Shown: positions 7,287-16,630 of the stretch, in pieces | Layout: each line of letters starts with the position of its first letter | Position numbering within the stretch: the stretch's first letter is position 1 | NCBI GenBank assembly: GCA_002457315.1 | Contig: NTKI01000003.1 | Span: 37,185 to 101,184, forward strand | Direction: 5' to 3' | DNA: 64,000 nucleotides | Source: Rhodothermaeota bacterium MED-G19 | GTDB taxonomy: Bacteria > Bacteroidota > Bacteroidia > Cytophagales > MED-G16 | The notes under the pieces: model-generated | Seen by the model: the letters and a program-made list of their open reading frames with translations, nothing else | Database searches by the model: none | What the model was told of the DNA's origin: nothing | Made by a program: the position numbers and the translations under genes

Positions 7287-8588
7287 ATGAACCCTATCCA
7301 GCAGTTTTTATTTATTTTTTTACTAATATTTTTTGGTTATATACTATTAAGGCGAATAACCATAATAAAAAGAAATATTTTATTAGGCGAAAAAAAATAT
7401 AAGACTTCTGCCAAGAAAAAAACAAGATTAAAAAATTTAATATTAATTGCATTCGGTCAGTCAAAGATGTTTAAAAAAATATTACCAGCTGTTCTCCACC
7501 TAATGATCTACTCTGGGTTTATTATAATAAATATTGAGATAATAGAAATAATACTTGATGGGATTTTGGGCACTCACAGAATATTTAATGTTTTGGGAAT
7601 GCCATATTATAATGTTTTTATATCAGTTATTGAGTTTTTTGTTGTTTTAGTATTAATATCATGTGTTATATTCTTATTCAGAAGAAATTTTATGAAAATC
7701 GATAGGCTCAGAAGTCCTGAATTAAAAGGATGGCCTATTGTAGATGCTAACTTGATTCTGGTATTCGAAATAATTTTAATGCTAGCAATTTTGACAATGA
7801 ATGCATCAGATCTTATCCTTCAAGATCTAGACAGATATAATTCTACAGGCAATTTTTATTTTTCTGGGTTTTTAAAGCCTCTTTTTATAAATTTTTCAGA
7901 AATGAGTTTAGTTATTTTAGAAAGAACATTTTGGTGGGTTCATATAATTGGCATACTTCTTTTTGCTGTTTATGTTACTTACTCCAAACACCTTCATATC
8001 TTTCTTGCTTTTCCTAATATTTATCATTCAGATGATCAAGAAAAAGGGAAAATGAATAATATGAAATCAATAACAAATGAGATTGAAATGATGATGGGCC
8101 TCTCATCAGAAAATGTAGAAGAACCACCTAAGAGGTTCGGCGCAAAAGATATAACGGATTTATCCTGGAAAAATATTTTAGAAGCTTACTCTTGTTCTGA
8201 ATGCGGAAGATGTACTTCTGTGTGTCCCGCAAATATTACTGGCAAAAAACTATCGCCAAGAAAAATAATGATGGACGTAAGAGATCGATCTGAAGAAATT
8301 GGGAAAATGAAAGATAAGGGTCTAAATCATAATGATAAAAGTTTACTTGGTGACTATATAAGCACTGAAGAAATATTTGCATGCACATCTTGTAATGCCT
8401 GTGTTGAAGAGTGCCCTATCAATATAAACCCACTTGACATTATAATAGAATGCAGGAGATATGCAGCATTAGAAGACTCTAATTTACCACCTGAGTGGAA
8501 TTCAATGATGCAAAACATTGAAACTAATTTTTCACCATGGAAATTTCCGATTGATGATAGGTCTAATTGGTTTAAAAAAGACGTATGA
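7287..8588 (+). CDS. Membrane-bound [4Fe-4S] dicluster oxidoreductase subunit (HdrC/GlpC-like)
   Basis: A 433-residue redox protein. The N-terminal 240 residues hold about five membrane helices like the gamma subunit of nitrate reductase/HdrE modules (LHLMIYSGFIIINIEIIEI, WWVHIIGILLFAVYVTYSKHLHIF). The soluble C-terminal part has two cluster motifs, CSECGRCTSVCP near residue 303 and CTSCNACVEECP near 365. It should pass electrons between a membrane quinone or haem and the next gene's cysteine-rich protein. The pair overlaps by ATGA and is conserved in Bacteroidota; the physiological donor and acceptor are not known to me. A TATTTTTG box at 7261-7268 may be its -7 element. Confidence 0.85.
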   Translation: MNPIQQFLFIFLLIFFGYILLRRITIIKRNILLGEKKYKTSAKKKTRLKNLILIAFGQSKMFKKILPAVLHLMIYSGFIIINIEIIEIILDGILGTHRIFNVLGMPYYNVFISVIEFFVVLVLISCVIFLFRRNFMKIDRLRSPELKGWPIVDANLILVFEIILMLAILTMNASDLILQDLDRYNSTGNFYFSGFLKPLFINFSEMSLVILERTFWWVHIIGILLFAVYVTYSKHLHIFLAFPNIYHSDDQEKGKMNNMKSITNEIEMMMGLSSENVEEPPKRFGAKDITDLSWKNILEAYSCSECGRCTSVCPANITGKKLSPRKIMMDVRDRSEEIGKMKDKGLNHNDKSLLGDYISTEEIFACTSCNACVEECPININPLDIIIECRRYAALEDSNLPPEWNSMMQNIETNFSPWKFPIDDRSNWFKKDV

Positions 8589-9355
8589 AAGTTAAGACTA
8601 TAAATGAGTTTATTAATTCAAATCAGAAACCGGAAATCTTATTTTGGGTTGGGTGTGCTGGATCATATGATGATAGATATAAAAAAGTCACTAAGTCTTT
8701 TGTTTCAATATTAAATCATTTGCGAATCGATTTTGCTGTTCTAGGAGATGAGGAAGGGTGTACAGGTGACCCTGCAAGAAGAGCCGGAAACGAATATTTA
8801 TTCCAAATGCAAGCACTTAATAATATAACTAATCTAAATAAATACAACATAGAGAAAATTGTAACAATGTGCCCACATTGTTTTAACACATTAAAAAATG
8901 AGTACCCAGAGCTCGGGGGCAAATATGATGTAGTTCACCATACTGAGTTTTTAAACGAACTATTAGAAGAAGGGAGGCTAATATCTGAAAAAACAAATAT
9001 CAAAATCACCTACCATGACTCGTGTTATTTAGGAAGGGGTAATAAAATTTATGAGGCACCAAGGAACCTTATCAACTCTCTTTCCGAAAACCTTCATGAG
9101 ATGAAAAGAAAAAAAGAGAATGGATTATGTTGTGGTGCTGGAGGCTCTCAAATTTTTAAGGAATCAGAATCCGGTAACATTGAAATAAATTTAGAAAGGA
9201 TTAATGACATTCAAGAGGTTAATCCTGATACTGTGGCTGTTGCCTGCCCTTTTTGTATGACCATGATAAATGATGGGGTAAAAGAAAAGAATCTAGATAA
9301 AAAAATTAACGTTAAAGATATATCTGAGATAATAGAAGAAAACTTAAAAAATTAA
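8585..9355 (+). CDS. (Fe-S)-binding cysteine-rich (CCG) domain protein
   Basis: A 256-residue partner of the preceding membrane Fe-S protein. It has two CCG-type modules as in HdrB, LutA and GlpC-related oxidoreductases. The first runs from WVGCAGSYDDR to GCTGDPARR and MCPHCFNT. The second has YHDSCYLGRG, LCCGAGGSQIF and ACPFCMTMI. Such domains bind an unusual Fe-S cluster and carry out thiol-disulfide or electron-transfer chemistry. The start overlaps the upstream stop by four bases, so the two are translationally coupled and should form a heterodimer on the cytoplasmic face of the membrane. Confidence 0.88.
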   Translation: MKVKTINEFINSNQKPEILFWVGCAGSYDDRYKKVTKSFVSILNHLRIDFAVLGDEEGCTGDPARRAGNEYLFQMQALNNITNLNKYNIEKIVTMCPHCFNTLKNEYPELGGKYDVVHHTEFLNELLEEGRLISEKTNIKITYHDSCYLGRGNKIYEAPRNLINSLSENLHEMKRKKENGLCCGAGGSQIFKESESGNIEINLERINDIQEVNPDTVAVACPFCMTMINDGVKEKNLDKKINVKDISEIIEENLKN

Positions 9356-9356
9356 A

Positions 9357-9830
9357 ATGTACATTTCTTTTGATAAACTAACTAAAAAGGCAAGGTGTTG
9401 GGTCTATATAACTGAAAAACCTATGCTAACAAATAAGTCTTTAGTGAAAGATCATCTAAAAGATTTATGTGATCAATGGTCCTCACACGGAAAAAATATA
9501 AATTCCTCATTTCAACTATATAAAGAAAACTTTATAATACTTTTTGCTGATGAAGAAATTAGTGGGTGCTCAATTGATAGTTCAAATAAATTATTAAGAG
9601 AAAGTTTAAATCTACTTAAAATTGACATAAAGCATAATTCCAAAATAGGTATCTTTATTGGAGATAAACTTGAATTTAAAGAGAGATCAACTTTAATTAA
9701 ATTAATTAGAGATAAAGAGTTAAATCTGAAAAACAAAATGGTTAACACAACAGTAAAAAATAAAGAAGAGTACGATAAAAATTGGATTTTAGATATAAAT
9801 AAATCTTGGTTAGTTAATTTTATCAAATGA
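9357..9830 (+). CDS. Conserved Bacteroidota protein (often labelled 'ABC transporter ATPase')
   Basis: A 157-residue cytoplasmic protein that I recognise as the short conserved family found next to the Fe-S oxidoreductase pair in Bacteroidota, with the pattern YISFDKL...CWVYITEKP, QWSSHGKNI, FIILFADE and SGCSIDSS, ending in W..DI..SW. Databases often call it an ABC transporter ATPase, but it contains no Walker A, Walker B or signature motif, so that name is not supported. The function is unknown. The ATG lies one base after the previous stop, and its end overlaps the following gene by four bases, so it is part of the same operon. Confidence 0.75.
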   Translation: MYISFDKLTKKARCWVYITEKPMLTNKSLVKDHLKDLCDQWSSHGKNINSSFQLYKENFIILFADEEISGCSIDSSNKLLRESLNLLKIDIKHNSKIGIFIGDKLEFKERSTLIKLIRDKELNLKNKMVNTTVKNKEEYDKNWILDINKSWLVNFIK

Positions 9831-11794
9831 TAAGAGCTAAAAATATATTTTTTGTGTTAGTTATTTTGAGTTTTACCTCTTGTATAACCTCAAAAACTGC
9901 TGTAAAAGATTTTAATAATGCAGAATATTATGATGCATCATTAAAATTTGAAAAGATAATAAAAGAAGGTGATGCCCAGAACAGTTATTTGTTGGCAGAG
10001 TCATTAAGGAAATCTAACAGATTATGGCAATCAGAAAAATATTATAAAGATGCTATTACATATGGCATTAGAGATGAGATGGCATATTATTATTTGACTT
10101 TATCGTTAAAGGCAAATAGTAATTACGATGCTGCTGACTCATTAATTTTACATTATTTATCAAAAGGGAAAGAAGAATCTGTGCTGAGTTTAATGAGAAA
10201 AGAATCTATTCATATTAAAAACTTGAGACTCTACCCCGATACAAGTTATTATGAAGTAAAAAACCTTAAGGCATTAAACACTAATTATGCTGAATATTCT
10301 CCTTCATTCTCAAATGATAAGTTGTTTTTTGTTTCTAACAGACAATCTGAAAAAATATATAGCGGAACAGGAACCCCATTTACTGATCTTTATGAAATAA
10401 AAACTAAAGGCGCTAATGTTGATATAAACTCATTAAAAAAATTAGGAGAAAATATTAATAATGAGAAAGTGAATGAGGGATCAATTACTTTTTCTGGAGA
10501 CGGGATGTATATGATTTTTGCAAAAGGCAATGACGGAAAAAGTAGTGGAAGAAATAATGTTGACTTATATTATGCTAGATATAGAAGAAGCGGATGGACT
10601 AATCCAAGACTGTTAAATGTTAATACCACAAGAAGCTGGGACTCAACTCCATTCTTAAGTAAAGATGGGAAAACACTTTATTTTGCATCAAATAGATCAA
10701 AAGGGTATGGTGGAACAGACATTTATAAGGCTAATGTGAACAGAAGAGGAAGATGGATTAATATTCAAAACCTAGGCCCAGAAATAAACACTCCTGGAAA
10801 TGAATTGTTTCCATCAGTAACTGAAGATGGCAGACTGTATTTTTCTTCTGATAATCATGAGGGTTTTGGGGGTCTTGATATTTTTGTGGCATCTAGAAAA
10901 GCAGGTAAAATAACAATAACAAATCCTGGAAAACCTCTTAACTCACGCGGAGATGATTTTGGAATAAACCCATACAACGCAACAAGAGGGTTTTTTACTT
11001 CAAATAGAGATGGTGGTTCCGGAGACGACGACATATATACATTCGTTAACAACGACCCTAATCTAAAAATTGTAAACTATATATTAAAAGGGACTACATT
11101 AACACCTAAAAATGAAAATAAAGAATTAAATGTTTTGGGAAACAGTAGTGTGAAATTGTTAGATAAAGATGAAAATATCATACAAGAAACATTTACAGAC
11201 GATAAGGGAAAGTTTGAGTTCACAGTATACTCTGATGAAGATTATATATTAATAGGAGAAAAAGAAAATTATTTTAGTACAAGAGGTGCCTTTACAACAA
11301 TTGGAAAAGGAGTAGATAGGTCTAAATTAAAAGAATTTATTACTAATGTTGAGTTTGAAAAAAACTTAGTTCTAGACAAAATTGTTGTAAACAAATCAAT
11401 TGTTTTAGACAATATTTACTATGATCTAAACAAGGCAGATATAAGGGAGGACGCAGCTATTGAACTAGATAAGCTTGTTGTTATTTTAAATGACAACCCA
11501 AATATAACTGTTGAATTAAGTTCACATACTGATGACAGGTCGACTGTTGATTACAATCAAGATCTTTCTCAGAGAAGAGCTGAGTCCGCTGTCTCATATA
11601 TTGTTAGCAGAGGGGTCAGCGAGAAAAGAATTAACGCAAAGGGTTATGGTGAATCTCAACTTATAATTCCTAATGCTAAGACTGAAGACGAACATCAGAT
11701 AAACAGGAGAACTGAATTTAAGGTTACAAGTTACGAGTTTATCGAAGACCCAGAAAATGGAGATGTTGAAGAAAAGTTTTTTAATAACAATTAG
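9827..11794 (+). CDS. porE: PorE-like OmpA-family outer-membrane lipoprotein
   Basis: A 655-residue lipoprotein: signal MIRAKNIFFVLVILSFTSC with the lipid-anchored Cys19. Then come TPR-like helices (about 25-125), a PD40/WD40 beta-propeller (about 150-400; repeated SPSFSNDKLFFVSNR, STPFLSKDGKTLYFASNRSKGYGGTDIY-type blades), a small carboxypeptidase-regulatory-like fold (about 420-500), and an OmpA peptidoglycan-binding domain (about 525-640; SSHTDD, LSQRRAESAVSYI, NRRTEF). This order matches PorE of the type IX secretion system, which anchors the PorK/N ring to the cell wall. Paralogues with this layout exist in the phylum, so PorE itself is likely but not certain. The start overlaps the previous gene. 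Confidence 0.78.
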   Translation: MIRAKNIFFVLVILSFTSCITSKTAVKDFNNAEYYDASLKFEKIIKEGDAQNSYLLAESLRKSNRLWQSEKYYKDAITYGIRDEMAYYYLTLSLKANSNYDAADSLILHYLSKGKEESVLSLMRKESIHIKNLRLYPDTSYYEVKNLKALNTNYAEYSPSFSNDKLFFVSNRQSEKIYSGTGTPFTDLYEIKTKGANVDINSLKKLGENINNEKVNEGSITFSGDGMYMIFAKGNDGKSSGRNNVDLYYARYRRSGWTNPRLLNVNTTRSWDSTPFLSKDGKTLYFASNRSKGYGGTDIYKANVNRRGRWINIQNLGPEINTPGNELFPSVTEDGRLYFSSDNHEGFGGLDIFVASRKAGKITITNPGKPLNSRGDDFGINPYNATRGFFTSNRDGGSGDDDIYTFVNNDPNLKIVNYILKGTTLTPKNENKELNVLGNSSVKLLDKDENIIQETFTDDKGKFEFTVYSDEDYILIGEKENYFSTRGAFTTIGKGVDRSKLKEFITNVEFEKNLVLDKIVVNKSIVLDNIYYDLNKADIREDAAIELDKLVVILNDNPNITVELSSHTDDRSTVDYNQDLSQRRAESAVSYIVSRGVSEKRINAKGYGESQLIIPNAKTEDEHQINRRTEFKVTSYEFIEDPENGDVEEKFFNNN

Positions 11795-11800
11795 AATTAA

Positions 11801-12958
11801 ATGTCTAGAAGATATTTAGATAGAGGTGTATCTTCAAAAAAAGAAGATGTACACAATGCAATAAAAAATCAAGACAAAGGACTTTTCAAGAATACCTTTT
11901 GCAAGGTAACTCCTGATATCATATCTGGAAACCCTGAATATTCAAATATAATGCACGCAGATGGCGCTGGAACTAAATCAGCATTAGCTTATTTATATTG
12001 GAAAGAAACAGGTGATATAAGTGTGTGGAGAGGGATAGCACAAGATGCATTAATCATGAACATAGATGACCTTTTGTGTGTTGGTGTAACAAATAATATT
12101 GTTATGTCATCTACTATAGGGAGGAATAAACATTTAATTCCTGGAGAGGTGATTTCTGAAATAATTGATGGAAACATTGAAACTATAGATGTTTTAAATG
12201 ATTATGGTATAAATATTATATCTTCAGGAGGAGAGACAGCAGATGTTGGGGATATAACAAAAACAATATTAGTAGATAGTACGGTATTTGCAAGAGAAAA
12301 AAGAAACAAAATAATAGAATGTAATATTGAGGATGGAGATGTTATTGTAGGATTATGCTCTTATGGAAAAGCAGAATACGAAACGGAATATAATAGTGGA
12401 ATAGGAAGTAATGGTTTAACTTCAGCAAGACATGATATCCTTGACAAGATATATGCAAAAAAATACCCTGAAACCTATTCTAATGAGACTAAAAATGATT
12501 TAATTTATTGCGGAAAAAATTTGTTGACAGATAAATGTAAAACAGATAAAAATATAGGAAAATTATTGCTATCTCCTACTAGGACCTACTCTCCTATAAT
12601 AAAAAAAGTAATTGGGAACTACTTTAATAAAATATCAGGAATTATTCATTGTACTGGTGGTGGACAAACAAAAATTCTACATTTTGTTAATAATAAAAGG
12701 ATAATAAAAAATGAGCTATTTCAAATACCTGAGGTATTTGAAATTATTCATAAAGACACCGACAGCTCACTTAAAGAAATGTATGAGGTGTTTAACATGG
12801 GACACCGGATGGAAATTTATTGTTCTCAAACAATTGCAAATGATATTATAGATATTTCAAAAGAATTTAATGTAGAAGCAAAAGTTATCGGTTTTGTTGA
12901 AAATTCTTCAAAAAATGAATTAATAATCGAATCCAAAGAGGGTAATATTGAATATTAA
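11801..12958 (+). CDS. purM: Phosphoribosylformylglycinamidine cyclo-ligase (AIR synthase)
   Basis: This enzyme closes the imidazole ring of purines: FGAM + ATP gives AIR. The 385-residue product starts RRYLDRGVSSKKEDVHNAIKN and contains the conserved DGAGTKS block, DDLLCVG with the metal-binding Asp residues, SSGGETADVGD, and the C-terminal IIHCTGGGQTK and FNMGHRME motifs of the PurM/AIRS fold. This is the longer Bacteroidota form. The ATG is six bases after the porE stop. It lies apart from purN and purH, which sit together near 36-38 kb. Confidence 0.92.
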   Translation: MSRRYLDRGVSSKKEDVHNAIKNQDKGLFKNTFCKVTPDIISGNPEYSNIMHADGAGTKSALAYLYWKETGDISVWRGIAQDALIMNIDDLLCVGVTNNIVMSSTIGRNKHLIPGEVISEIIDGNIETIDVLNDYGINIISSGGETADVGDITKTILVDSTVFAREKRNKIIECNIEDGDVIVGLCSYGKAEYETEYNSGIGSNGLTSARHDILDKIYAKKYPETYSNETKNDLIYCGKNLLTDKCKTDKNIGKLLLSPTRTYSPIIKKVIGNYFNKISGIIHCTGGGQTKILHFVNNKRIIKNELFQIPEVFEIIHKDTDSSLKEMYEVFNMGHRMEIYCSQTIANDIIDISKEFNVEAKVIGFVENSSKNELIIESKEGNIEY

Positions 12959-12986
12959 ACGTGTAACCGCTTAAGCAAATATATCT

Positions 12987-14687
12987 GTGAAAAACAATTG
13001 GAACAAAACAGAATTAACTCAAAAATTAAAAAAAATTGCAGGGAGCAGGTATATACTCACGGCTGAATGGAGTAAACAACCTTACTCTAAGGGGTGGCGA
13101 TTTGGATCAGGAGAAGCATTTGCTGTAGCTAAACCGGGAAATTTACTTGAAATTTGGAAGATTTTAGAGGTCTGTATTAAAAATGATATAATTGTTATAA
13201 TGCAAGCCGCAAACACAGGTCTAACCGGTGGCTCCACTCCTGATGGTAATGATTATGATCGCCTAATTGTAATAATAAATACTATGCGAATTGACAATAT
13301 TCAACCCATAAATGAAGGCAAACAAATTATTGGCTTTTCAGGAAGCACTTTATTTGGACTAGAAAATAAATTAGCTAAATATGGAAGAGAGCCCCATTCA
13401 GTAATAGGATCTTCTTGTATCGGTGCGTCAATTGTTGGAGGTATATGTAATAACTCAGGGGGTGCACTAGTAAAAAGAGGTCCTGCATATACAGAATTAT
13501 CACTTTATGCTCAAGTAAATTCAAAGGGCAAACTGTCATTGGTTAATGAACTTGGAATCGAACTTGGAAATACCCCAGAAGAAATTTTAACTAATTTACA
13601 GAAACAGAACTATACTAAAAAGGATATCCAACACCCAAAAAAACTAGCCTCAGATAATAAATACCAGGAAAGAGTAAGAAATATAAATGCAAATACTCCC
13701 GCACGATTTAATGCTGATGGAAGACGATTATATGGTGCTTCGGGATGTGCAGGTAAAATTGCTGTTTTTGCAGTCCGACTAGACACCTACCCCGCACCCC
13801 TCCGTAATAAAGTTTTTTATGTAGGAACTAATAATCCCAATGTATTAGGTAAAATTCGAAGAGATATCTTATCCAAGTTTCAACACCTTCCGACATCTGG
13901 AGAATATCTTCATAGAGATTGTTATGACGCAACTAAAAAATATTGCAAAGATACTTTTGTTGTGATTGATAAAATGGGACCGAGTTTTATTCCTAAATTG
14001 TTTAAACTGAAGCGTAAAGTAGATCTTTTTGCAGATAAACTTAAATTCCTTCCAAATAAATTTTCAGATAAACTGATGCAGTTTATTAGCAGCTTTTGGC
14101 CTAACCACTTACCTAAAAGAATGGAAGAGTATCGTGAAAAATATGAACACCACTGGATTATTGAAATGTCTGACAAGGGAGTTGATGAAGCAAAAAAATA
14201 TTTTAATGAATTTTTTAACAAATATGAAGGAAGCTTTTTTGAATGCACTAAAAAAGAAGGCGAAAAAGCACTTCTACATAGATTTGTAGCTGGAGGTGCA
14301 GTTGGTCGTATGCATGCAATTCATGAAAAAAAGTATGGAGAAATGATGTCTATGGATATTGCCTTCCCTAGAAATGAAAAGGATTGGTTTGAAAAACTAT
14401 CTCCAGAAATAGACGGTTTATTAGAAACCAAATTATATTATGGGCACTTATTTTGCCATGTTTTACATCAAAACTATATAGTTAAAAAAGGTGTCAATGC
14501 TAAAAAACTAAAGAAAAAACTATTAAAAACATTTGACAAAAGAGGAGCTGAATATCCAGCAGAACACAATGTTGGGCATGAATATTTTGCTAAACCATCA
14601 TTGTCTAGCTTTTACAAAAAATTAGATCCAACTAACGGCTTTAATCCTGGTATAGGACAGACGAGTAAACTTAAATATTGGAAGTAA
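12987..14687 (+). CDS. dld: Quinone-dependent D-lactate dehydrogenase (Dld type)
   Basis: A peripheral-membrane FAD enzyme that oxidises D-lactate to pyruvate and passes electrons to quinone. The 566-residue product follows E. coli Dld (571 residues) over its whole length: MQAANTGLTGGSTPDGNDYDR, GREPHSVIGSSCIGAS, GGICNNSGGALVKRGPAYTE for FAD binding, then the membrane-binding cap and DPTNGFNPGIGQTSK at the end. The start is GTG at 12987. Arginine codons are unusual: I count 11 CGN among 23, while purM next to it has about one. That points to acquisition from another lineage. It stands 28 bases after purM with no clear promoter. Confidence 0.95.
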   Translation: MKNNWNKTELTQKLKKIAGSRYILTAEWSKQPYSKGWRFGSGEAFAVAKPGNLLEIWKILEVCIKNDIIVIMQAANTGLTGGSTPDGNDYDRLIVIINTMRIDNIQPINEGKQIIGFSGSTLFGLENKLAKYGREPHSVIGSSCIGASIVGGICNNSGGALVKRGPAYTELSLYAQVNSKGKLSLVNELGIELGNTPEEILTNLQKQNYTKKDIQHPKKLASDNKYQERVRNINANTPARFNADGRRLYGASGCAGKIAVFAVRLDTYPAPLRNKVFYVGTNNPNVLGKIRRDILSKFQHLPTSGEYLHRDCYDATKKYCKDTFVVIDKMGPSFIPKLFKLKRKVDLFADKLKFLPNKFSDKLMQFISSFWPNHLPKRMEEYREKYEHHWIIEMSDKGVDEAKKYFNEFFNKYEGSFFECTKKEGEKALLHRFVAGGAVGRMHAIHEKKYGEMMSMDIAFPRNEKDWFEKLSPEIDGLLETKLYYGHLFCHVLHQNYIVKKGVNAKKLKKKLLKTFDKRGAEYPAEHNVGHEYFAKPSLSSFYKKLDPTNGFNPGIGQTSKLKYWK

Positions 14688-14727
14688 ATTCCGTATTTTA
14701 GAATGAATATCATATAGTTCGTGAAAA

Positions 14728-14758
14728 TTTTGATAGTATAATTGTTTTCTTATCTTTG
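14728..14758 (+). promoter_or_regulatory. Promoter of rpsU
   Basis: TTTTG (14728-14732), 18 bases, then TATCTTTG (14751-14758), an exact TAnnTTTG box. Transcription should start about 15 bases before the rpsU ATG at 14779. Confidence 0.7.
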
Positions 14759-14778
14759 CCACACAAAAAAATAATGAA

Positions 14779-14970
14779 ATGATTAGAGTTTCAATAAAAG
14801 AAAACGAAGATATAAATAGGGCTCTTAAAAGGTTTAAAAAAAAATTTGAGAAAGCTCAGGTTATCAAAGACTATAGAAGCAATGCTTTCTATACAAAAAA
14901 ATCAGTTATGCTCAGAGAAGAAAAATTACGAGCTAGCTACGTTCAAAAATTAAAGTCCAAAGAATTATAA
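14779..14970 (+). CDS. rpsU: 30S ribosomal protein S21
   Basis: A 63-residue small-subunit protein, basic throughout, with the typical S21 start MIRVSIKENEDINRALKRFKKK and the helical tail YTKKSVMLREEKLRASYVQK. S21 sits near the anti-Shine-Dalgarno end of 16S rRNA; in Bacteroidota it has been linked to shielding of that sequence, which fits the lack of Shine-Dalgarno sites in this window. A strong promoter lies upstream. xerC follows 28 bases later, an order I associate with many flavobacteria. Confidence 0.97.
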   Translation: MIRVSIKENEDINRALKRFKKKFEKAQVIKDYRSNAFYTKKSVMLREEKLRASYVQKLKSKEL

Positions 14971-14998
14971 TTTCATTATCTTTCATTAAATATTATTA

Positions 14999-15874
14999 AT
15001 GAAAGATGCATTCCTTAAATATCTATCATTTGAAAAGAGGCTAAGCTCTCATACTATAACCAGTTATAGTAATGACCTTGATCAATTTCTACTTTTCTAT
15101 AAAAGTTACTCTTTTAGTGATGACCTAATAAAAGTGGACAAAAGAGCAGTAAGGTCATGGGTTGTTGAACTTTCATTACAGAATTTATCACCAAGATCAA
15201 TAAACAGAAAACTGGCAACATTAAAATCTTTTTTTAAATATCTTATTAAAAGAAGTTTAATTGAATCAAATCCAACATCTGGAATCAATTCCCTTAAAAC
15301 AAATCAAGAAATTCCACAATTTATTAAGGAGAAAGACATGATGTTTTTATTTGATAATTTAGAATTAAACCAAGACTTTAAAGGAACCAGAGATCTTCTG
15401 ATATTAGAATTATTGTATGGAACAGGGATTAGAATATCAGAACTTATTAATCTCAGATCATCCTATATTAATTTTACAAAAAAAGAAGTAAAAGTATTAG
15501 GAAAAAGAAATAAAGAAAGAATTATTCCACTACATGATAATGCCATAATTCAAATTAAAAAGTTTATTAAAATAAAAAACGATCTCTCACTAGAGACATC
15601 AGAACTAATTTGTACAGAAAAAGGAAATAAAACATATCCTATGTTAATTTCAAGAGTTGTAAAAAAACACTTGTCTTCATTAATTAATAGCAAAAAGTAC
15701 AACCCACATTTGTTAAGACATACATTCGCAACTCATATCCTAAATAAAGGAGGAGACTTAAACTCAATTAAAGATTTATTGGGCCATAAGAGTTTAGCGG
15801 CAACACAAATATACACTCATAATTCAATTGAAAAACTGAAGGAAACCTATAAAAAATCCCACCCTAGGGCTTGA
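14999..15874 (+). CDS. xerC: Chromosome-dimer resolution tyrosine recombinase XerC
   Basis: A 291-residue site-specific recombinase that resolves chromosome dimers at dif with its partner XerD. The N-terminal SAM-like core-binding domain covers about residues 1-90, with the catalytic domain after it. All catalytic residues are visible: Arg145 (GTGIRISEL), Lys169, His237 and Arg240 (HLLRHTFATH), His263 (LGHKS) and the nucleophile Tyr272. The length and the position after rpsU fit the housekeeping Xer protein rather than a phage integrase. It converges with the next gene and overlaps it by 11 bases. Confidence 0.92.
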   Translation: MKDAFLKYLSFEKRLSSHTITSYSNDLDQFLLFYKSYSFSDDLIKVDKRAVRSWVVELSLQNLSPRSINRKLATLKSFFKYLIKRSLIESNPTSGINSLKTNQEIPQFIKEKDMMFLFDNLELNQDFKGTRDLLILELLYGTGIRISELINLRSSYINFTKKEVKVLGKRNKERIIPLHDNAIIQIKKFIKIKNDLSLETSELICTEKGNKTYPMLISRVVKKHLSSLINSKKYNPHLLRHTFATHILNKGGDLNSIKDLLGHKSLAATQIYTHNSIEKLKETYKKSHPRA

Positions 15875-16628
15875 AAAAGCTTTTTATTGAATTAATAAAT
15901 TCATTAGGCTTTTCTGCATGAACCCAATGACCTGAATTTGGAATTTCATTTATTTTGTAAAGCAAAAAGCTTTCAGATAACTCCTTGATATCATCCTTAG
16001 TAATATAATTTGAGTTTCCGCCTTTAATAAAAAGGACTTTATTTTTAATAGGTCTATTTAATTTTATTCTTGAAGATATTTTAACTATTGAATTAATTAG
16101 TAATTTAACATTAGGCCTCCAGTCAAAATATTCCCCATTCCTTTTTAAATTTTTAAGAATAAAATTTCTTTCTCCTTCTCTGGGAATAAACTCTTTTGAT
16201 AGTATAGTTGCTTGAGCCCTAGAGGTTATTTTTATTGAATTTAATATTTTAATTGTACTAAATACATGACTAAACCTTTCAGGAGAATATTCTTTATTAA
16301 CTATATCTACAACTATCAATTTGTCTAAATTATCAGGATATAAATCAGCATATTTGATCCCCACTTTACCTCCCATCGAATGACCTATAATTGATATATT
16401 TCTAAGTGAATTCTTTTCACAAAATAAGTGTAAATCTTCTGCCATTTTTTGAAATGAAAACTCAGTGGTATGGTAAGATTTGCCGTGGTTTGGCAGGTCT
16501 AGTATTATTATTTTATAAGTACTAGAAAGAGTTTTTGATACCGAAACCCAATTATCTAAAGAACCCAACAAACCATGTAAAATTACTACGGGTTTTCCTT
16601 CACCATAAGATTTAAAATTGATTTTCAT
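15864..16628 (-). CDS. Alpha/beta-hydrolase, YbfF-like esterase
   Basis: A 254-residue cytoplasmic alpha/beta-hydrolase. The oxyanion region VVILHGLLGSLDNW is near residue 15, the nucleophile Ser84 lies in IIGHSMGG, LDLPNHGKS precedes it, and the catalytic His is in NSGHWVHAEKP near the C-terminus. The overall sequence is like YbfF, an acyl-CoA/short-chain esterase of unclear physiological substrate. It starts two bases after the pdxJ stop and is probably transcribed with pdxJ. Confidence 0.82.
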   Translation of the reverse strand: MKINFKSYGEGKPVVILHGLLGSLDNWVSVSKTLSSTYKIIILDLPNHGKSYHTTEFSFQKMAEDLHLFCEKNSLRNISIIGHSMGGKVGIKYADLYPDNLDKLIVVDIVNKEYSPERFSHVFSTIKILNSIKITSRAQATILSKEFIPREGERNFILKNLKRNGEYFDWRPNVKLLINSIVKISSRIKLNRPIKNKVLFIKGGNSNYITKDDIKELSESFLLYKINEIPNSGHWVHAEKPNEFINSIKSFFKP

Positions 16629-16630
16629 GT

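Noticed and set aside
9357..9830. Calling the small redox-operon protein an ABC transporter ATPase
   Set aside because: No Walker A, Walker B or signature motif can be found in its 157 residues.
14999..15874. Tyrosine recombinase as a marker of an integrated element
   Set aside because: Length, full catalytic set and position directly after rpsU fit housekeeping XerC; no other mobile genes or att repeats surround it.
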